Positions 59,557 through 64,000 of a stretch of DNA of 64,000 nt are shown here, in pieces. The notes beneath the pieces are model-generated. The model worked only from the letters and a program-made list of their open reading frames with translations, was not told where the DNA came from and ran no database searches. The position numbers and the translations under genes were made by a program. The stretch is taken from the NCBI GenBank assembly GCA_020636005.1, contig JACJYR010000001.1:1808001-1872000 (forward strand), read 5' to 3'. This DNA comes from Lewinellaceae bacterium. Lineage in GTDB: Bacteria > Bacteroidota > Bacteroidia > Chitinophagales > Saprospiraceae. The stretch's first letter is position 1, and the number at the start of each line of letters is the position of its first letter.

Positions 59557-62307
59557 TTAGTCCTTGTATTGGTCGGGGAAGTATTTTCTCATCAAATCCT
59601 TCCACGACGGCAGCGCCCGCAGCGGGGCGAGGTCTTCGTCCTGCTGCAGTTGCTCGAAGGTGCTTCCCTTTTCGATGGCTTGTTCCACGTAGTCAAGCGC
59701 TTCTTCAGTTTTGCCTTCAGATGAAAGGAGGTAAGCCATGCCAAGCTTCGCCCTGTTGTAGTTGGGGTTCAGCTCAATGGCTTTGAGGAAGTTTTGCCGG
59801 GCTTCAATAGGCCGGTTGATCTTGAAAAAGACCATGCCGAGGTACTTGCGGGGTTTGGCTCTTTTAGGATTAAGTTCAATCGCTTTGTTCAATGCCGATA
59901 TCGCTTCGGGGTAACGCATGGTTTGGAGGTACAAGTTTCCTAAATCTTCCCAAGCCAAAACCAAAGCCGAATCGAGGGAAATGGCTTTTTTTATAGCTAT
60001 TTCTGCTTCAGCGTATTGGTGGGTATTGACATATAAAAAACCAAGGTCCTCCCATGCCGACGCATCCATTGAGTCAATTGAAACCATCTTGCTATATACT
60101 GTTTTCGCTTCTTCATAGTTGCTTGTATTTTTGTACAAATACCCCAAGTTGCTCCATGCAAGTTCAAGGGTTGAATCAAGTACAATTGCTTTTTTTAAAA
60201 ACGGCTCCGCCTCAACATAACGCTTGGTCATGTTGTAAACAGCACCGAGGTTGTTCCATGCCATTGCATCGGTTGAATCAAACGCAATGACTTTTTTAAA
60301 AATCGGTTCTGCCTTAGCATATTGCTTTGTATAGAAATACAACGTCCCAAGTTGGTTCCATGCAACAGTTCTGGTCGAATCAAGTGCGACACCTTTTTGA
60401 TAGGCTATTTCCGACTCATCGTAGCGATTAGCTAAAAGATATATTGTCCCAAGATTCGTCCAGATAGTTGAACTATTCGAATCGAGTTCGATAGCTTTAT
60501 TCAGTTCATTTTCAGCTGCTTCATATTCTTTAAATAGTTTCAGCGCAAGTGCATAGTCATTGTGCCAGCACGGGTACATAGCACCACCATTTTTCCGGTA
60601 TTGTTCAAACAAAGTAATGGCTTTTTCTGCGTTTTCTGCACCGCCCTGATTGACATACCACATTGCCCACCGGTTGAGCACGTAAGGGTGCAGCGAATCA
60701 ATTTTTTCAGCTGCCAGTAATGCTTGTTTGGAAAGTTCGAACTCGTCTAGGTTGATAAGCGTGTATCCTAAATCAGCGAACGGAAGAACCCAGTTGGGGG
60801 CCAGGATGCTGGCCTGTTCTACACAAACAAGAGCAGAATCTGGCTGGCGAAGGTTTTTGACATAAACCTCGCTCATCCAGCGCAAAGGCAAGGGTGAGGT
60901 CGGTTCAAGCTCCAGGGATTTTCTGAAAACTGACAGGCAATCCTGGCCAAGGGCTTCATCGGGGTTGTCATGCTTCATCATCAAAATGCCCTCGAACAAC
61001 AGTTTTCGTGCTTGAAGGGAGCGGTACATGTAGTGCCCTTCACCAAGGAGTTCCGCTGCTCGCCCCAGTAGCCGGGGAATGGGTTCGAGCCTTAGCGACT
61101 TACCAATGCACTCCAACTGCTGCACGTCCGCTTTCAGCCAGATGTTGATGGCTTGCTGGGCGTCGTCCTGCAGGGCAGCGGCGTAGTTGCGGGTCATGGT
61201 GGCGTGCAGGCGTTTCATTTTTGGCTCTGCCAAGAGTTGTTGGTAGTAAGCATCGGCGCAAGCATCAGTTGGATCGAGGAATACCTTGTCCTTTATTGCT
61301 TTTTTGAAAAGCCGGTATAGTTCACGGGTGGTCGTGTCCACTGATGCCAATACGTCGTCCTCGATTCCACGGGAGTCGATGGAAGAAAGCATCGCCATCT
61401 GGCTAGTCCTTCCGGAGCGCAGGTCGGCGAGCAGCTTTGCATCCACGACCGCCAGCCGCTCGGTGGGGTAGCCCACTACTTTGGGGTTCTGACTCACCGG
61501 GGCCACCTCTGCCGACACATGGTCTTCGAGGTAGCGGCTCACTTCCTTCAGGGTCACGAAGAGGTCGTTGTCGCTATCGGCAAAGCCATAGAGGGCGTCC
61601 ACGAGGTTGAAGCTGAAAGCTCCCCTGCCGCCGCCCCACTGCTCGCCTTCAATACTGTATTCGTTGGGCTGACAGGAGAGGATTTTAATTTCATTGGCGT
61701 ATTGCCGGGCGAGGTTCTGGCTGGTGAGCTGTGCGCCGTTGATGTCGCTGCCGGAGAGCTTGCCTGAGTGGCAGGCATCCGTGACGACCAGCACCTTCCC
61801 TTTGTTGTTCACCGACAGGGTAGAAACATAGTCCTGGAAATCACGGATATTCATCGTGCCGCCTGCGGCGTACACCCTCGCCGGCGCATCCCATCCCAGC
61901 AGGTAGCCCGGTTGGGAGATGCGCTTGGATTCAACATCCCCATGGCCGGAAAAGTAAATGATGACCCGGTCGCCTTCCTGTACCTCATCAATCAACCAAT
62001 CCAAGGCCGTGAAAATCTGGGCCCCGGTGGCCTGCTCGTTGGTGAGCAGTTGGAGGTGGTCGCCGTCAAGGGAGCCGCCAGCGGGCGAGCGCAGGAAGTT
62101 GGCAAAGGCTTCTGCGTCCCGGTCGGCAAAGCGCAGGTCGGGGATGCCGGGGTCCTGGTAGTCGGAGATGCCGACGACGACGGCGTAGGTGGTTGGTTTT
62201 TCGTTGTTCGTTGTTGGTTTTTCGTTGAGGGGGGTGACGCCTTTTTCGGTTTGGGCGAAAAGGCACTGAGAACAGAAAATAAGCAATATGGCGAGATAGT
62301 TTTTCAT
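59557..62307 (-). CDS. Exported caspase-like (C14) peptidase with TPR repeats
   Basis: 916 residues with signal peptide (MKNYLAILLIFCSQCLFAQ). The caspase domain (~40-270) has the catalytic His122 in YFSGHGDVE and Cys179 in TDACHSG, and opens YAVVVGISDYQDPGIPDLRFADRDAEAF. A short spacer follows, then ~450 residues of TPRs of the 34-residue type (~500-905), with repeats such as AIALDSTRTVAWNQLGTLYFYTKQYAKAEPIF. It ends YFPDQYKD. It is a close paralogue of the next gene, whose end reads YFPNQYKD, and lies 12 bp downstream of it. Likely periplasmic or secreted, with TPRs as a recognition platform; the activation signal is unknown. Confidence 0.92.
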   Translation of the reverse strand: MKNYLAILLIFCSQCLFAQTEKGVTPLNEKPTTNNEKPTTYAVVVGISDYQDPGIPDLRFADRDAEAFANFLRSPAGGSLDGDHLQLLTNEQATGAQIFTALDWLIDEVQEGDRVIIYFSGHGDVESKRISQPGYLLGWDAPARVYAAGGTMNIRDFQDYVSTLSVNNKGKVLVVTDACHSGKLSGSDINGAQLTSQNLARQYANEIKILSCQPNEYSIEGEQWGGGRGAFSFNLVDALYGFADSDNDLFVTLKEVSRYLEDHVSAEVAPVSQNPKVVGYPTERLAVVDAKLLADLRSGRTSQMAMLSSIDSRGIEDDVLASVDTTTRELYRLFKKAIKDKVFLDPTDACADAYYQQLLAEPKMKRLHATMTRNYAAALQDDAQQAINIWLKADVQQLECIGKSLRLEPIPRLLGRAAELLGEGHYMYRSLQARKLLFEGILMMKHDNPDEALGQDCLSVFRKSLELEPTSPLPLRWMSEVYVKNLRQPDSALVCVEQASILAPNWVLPFADLGYTLINLDEFELSKQALLAAEKIDSLHPYVLNRWAMWYVNQGGAENAEKAITLFEQYRKNGGAMYPCWHNDYALALKLFKEYEAAENELNKAIELDSNSSTIWTNLGTIYLLANRYDESEIAYQKGVALDSTRTVAWNQLGTLYFYTKQYAKAEPIFKKVIAFDSTDAMAWNNLGAVYNMTKRYVEAEPFLKKAIVLDSTLELAWSNLGYLYKNTSNYEEAKTVYSKMVSIDSMDASAWEDLGFLYVNTHQYAEAEIAIKKAISLDSALVLAWEDLGNLYLQTMRYPEAISALNKAIELNPKRAKPRKYLGMVFFKINRPIEARQNFLKAIELNPNYNRAKLGMAYLLSSEGKTEEALDYVEQAIEKGSTFEQLQQDEDLAPLRALPSWKDLMRKYFPDQYKD

Positions 62308-62319
62308 TTGATTTGGGTT

Positions 62320-64000
62320 TTAGTCTTTATATTGGTTGGGGAAGTATTTTTTCATCAGGGCTTTCCACCGCTCCTCCTTTTTGAATGCCTCCAGATAGGG
62401 CCCTTCCAGCAAATCGGATGAACTTAACCCTTCACTCCCGACTCCTTTTTCCAAACCTTTTTCGAAGTACTCCCACGCCTGCTCCGGTTGGTTGTTTTGC
62501 AGGTACCACTCTGCCAAATAGATATTTGTATCGGGCGAGTCGGGAGACATTCCGAACCCTTTATCGAGCAGTTCTTTGGCCTCCTGCATACGTCCGGGGA
62601 TATGCGTATAGGCATTGCCGAGCATGGAGAATAATGACCCGATAGGCGGCCCGAACTGGATGGCTTTTTGTACCATAGATTCCGATGCTTCCCATTTTCC
62701 CTGTGTCTGTAATAAGGCACTTAAATTTGCATAGGTTTGCCAATGTGTAGAATCGAGTTGGGTGGCTTTTTTGTAAAAGGCTTCAGCCAGTTGATAGCGT
62801 CGCGTGTTTGCGTAAAGCATTCCCATGTTGTTGTAGTTATTACCATTAGTCGAATCGAGTTGGATGGCTTTTTTGAATTGTGCTTCTGCTTCCTCAAAGC
62901 GGTGAATGCCATAGTAAACAAGTCCCAAGTTGCCATAGGCATTTGCATAGGTTGAATCGAGTTGGATAGCTTTTTTGCATTGTTCCTCAGCCTCAGCATA
63001 ACGTTTGGTGTCAAAGTAAACAGACCCCAAATTGCTGTGGTAAGTGGCAATGGTTGAATCGAGTTGGATAGCTTTTTTGTAGTAGGCTTCTGCAAGCTCG
63101 GAGCGACCAGCGTCTGCGTAGATACCTCCCAGGTTGTTATAGGGGTTGTTATATGTCGAATCAAGTTGAATGGCTTTTTTGTATTGTTGTACGGCCTCTA
63201 CATAGCGGTGGGTCCTTGCATAAACCAGCCCTAGGTTATTGAATAGAATGGCAACGGTTGAATCGAGTTGGATGGCCTTTTTGTATTGTTGTTCGGCCTC
63301 AGCATATCGTCGGGTATTCGTATAAAAAAAACCTAAATTACAGTATGCAGCGACATTAGTGGAATCGAGAAGGATAGCTTTCTTGAAATGGGCTTCCGCC
63401 CTCAGAGCTTCTTTTTTCCTTATAAAGTAATTGCCCCATACATTCCATACAAACGTCGAATTGGAATCCCGTCGCATGGCCTGCTCCAGGTAAGTTTTTG
63501 CCCGGTCTAAATCTAGGTGCCTACCGGTAAATATGAATGCCAAATCGTTATAAGGAAGCACCCAAGATGGATTCAACCCCATCGCTTTTTGGGAATATAT
63601 TTCCGCCGAATCGGGCTGAAGGAAATTATAGCCAAATACCAAGCTCATCTGCCAATAGGCCTGAGGCAGTTCCGGTTGCCATTCAAGCGCCCTGCGGAAT
63701 GCGGCTAGTGCCTTTTCGCCCAGTTCCCGGTTGGGGTTGCGGTCAGAGTTGGCCAGCAGGTAGCCTTCGAAGAAATACCTCCTCGCCTGCAGGGTGGCGT
63801 ACATGTAGTGGTCCTTGCCCAGCAGTTCCGCTGCCCGCCCGAGGAGGCGGGGAAATGACCTGACTTTCTCCGTGAACACTTTTTTGGGCAGCCGTCCTTT
63901 TTGGCCTTCTGCCGCTGCGTCCAGCAATTGGTCATCGCTGGTCTTCATCCAGTCGTTCATCACCTGCTGGGCGTCGTCCTGGAGGGCGGCGGCGTAGTTC
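62320..64000 (-). CDS. Second caspase-TPR paralogue, N-terminal half beyond the window edge
   Basis: About 559 residues are visible, read in frame from the right edge; an internal Met at 63963 is not the start. The visible upstream sequence (NYAAALQDDAQQV) matches NYAAALQDDAQQAINIWLKAD just after the caspase domain of the neighbour, so the caspase domain is expected outside the window. The visible part holds ~13 TPR units, several nearly identical at DNA level (AEAQFKKAIQLDSTNGNNYNNMG type, ~102-bp period), and ends YFPNQYKD. Stop is 12 bp before the start of the next caspase gene, so both are probably in one operon. It could be a tandem duplicate with a different TPR array. Confidence 0.88.
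   Translation of the reverse strand, partial: NYAAALQDDAQQVMNDWMKTSDDQLLDAAAEGQKGRLPKKVFTEKVRSFPRLLGRAAELLGKDHYMYATLQARRYFFEGYLLANSDRNPNRELGEKALAAFRRALEWQPELPQAYWQMSLVFGYNFLQPDSAEIYSQKAMGLNPSWVLPYNDLAFIFTGRHLDLDRAKTYLEQAMRRDSNSTFVWNVWGNYFIRKKEALRAEAHFKKAILLDSTNVAAYCNLGFFYTNTRRYAEAEQQYKKAIQLDSTVAILFNNLGLVYARTHRYVEAVQQYKKAIQLDSTYNNPYNNLGGIYADAGRSELAEAYYKKAIQLDSTIATYHSNLGSVYFDTKRYAEAEEQCKKAIQLDSTYANAYGNLGLVYYGIHRFEEAEAQFKKAIQLDSTNGNNYNNMGMLYANTRRYQLAEAFYKKATQLDSTHWQTYANLSALLQTQGKWEASESMVQKAIQFGPPIGSLFSMLGNAYTHIPGRMQEAKELLDKGFGMSPDSPDTNIYLAEWYLQNNQPEQAWEYFEKGLEKGVGSEGLSSSDLLEGPYLEAFKKEERWKALMKKYFPNQYKD

Overview
This 64 kb window looks like chromosomal DNA of a Bacteroidota bacterium, probably from a Saprospiraceae-like lineage. 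The evidence is a GldB gliding lipoprotein, a C-terminal secretion-tail-like domain of the type IX (T9SS) kind, SprB-type and BspA-type repeats, FadL/OmpP1-like and PorT-like barrels, many TPR, CHAT and caspase-like secreted proteins, and a TTTG-N19-TAnnTTTG promoter. Genes mostly begin without a clear Shine-Dalgarno sequence, so many starts below were chosen from signal peptides and family alignment.

Layout. 1-2.6 kb: an overlapping operon of a membrane protein (cut by the window edge), a radical SAM/B12-type enzyme and a uracil-DNA-glycosylase-like Fe-S protein. 2.6-12.1 kb: large secreted proteins (an ELW-repeat protein and a metalloprotease with BspA-like repeats) among REP-like palindromes, a truncated membrane gene, a dead REP-associated transposase and a 12-copy 21-nt minisatellite. 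12.1-15.8 kb: a 1232-residue lipoprotein fusing cytochrome c, PA14, a propeller and DUF1080. 16-21 kb: the core rimP-nusA-infB operon with a recognisable promoter and a terminator-like hairpin in its leader. 21-41 kb: housekeeping and envelope genes (YitT, a seven-heme cytochrome-TPR protein, NUDIX, Vsr, exonuclease III, MscS, a thioredoxin-like protein, GatB, HlyIII, GH3, OmpP1-like, a Tyr/Gly/Arg-rich protein, ProS, GldB, a porin).

41.3-42.5 kb: an IS903-group insertion sequence with 18-bp inverted repeats and an 8-9 bp target duplication, sitting inside an older palindromic element. 43-48.7 kb: a segment bounded by two direct copies of a ~116-bp repeat. It carries a striking protein of five helix-hairpin-helix modules joined by AT-hook-like linkers, a small conserved protein, a flavoprotein reductase and an M48-like peptidase with TPR-like repeats.

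48.8-64 kb: all on the minus strand, an ECF sigma factor with a membrane-spanning TPR partner (anti-sigma-like), an exported TPR-CHAT protease-like protein, a giant LamG/beta-helix surface protein, and two paralogous exported caspase-TPR proteins, the second cut by the right edge. This is the best candidate for an uncharacterised system: exported caspase-fold peptidases next to a sigma/anti-sigma switch whose sensor domain would face the same compartment. That functional link is inference. No tRNA, rRNA or CRISPR array was recognised.
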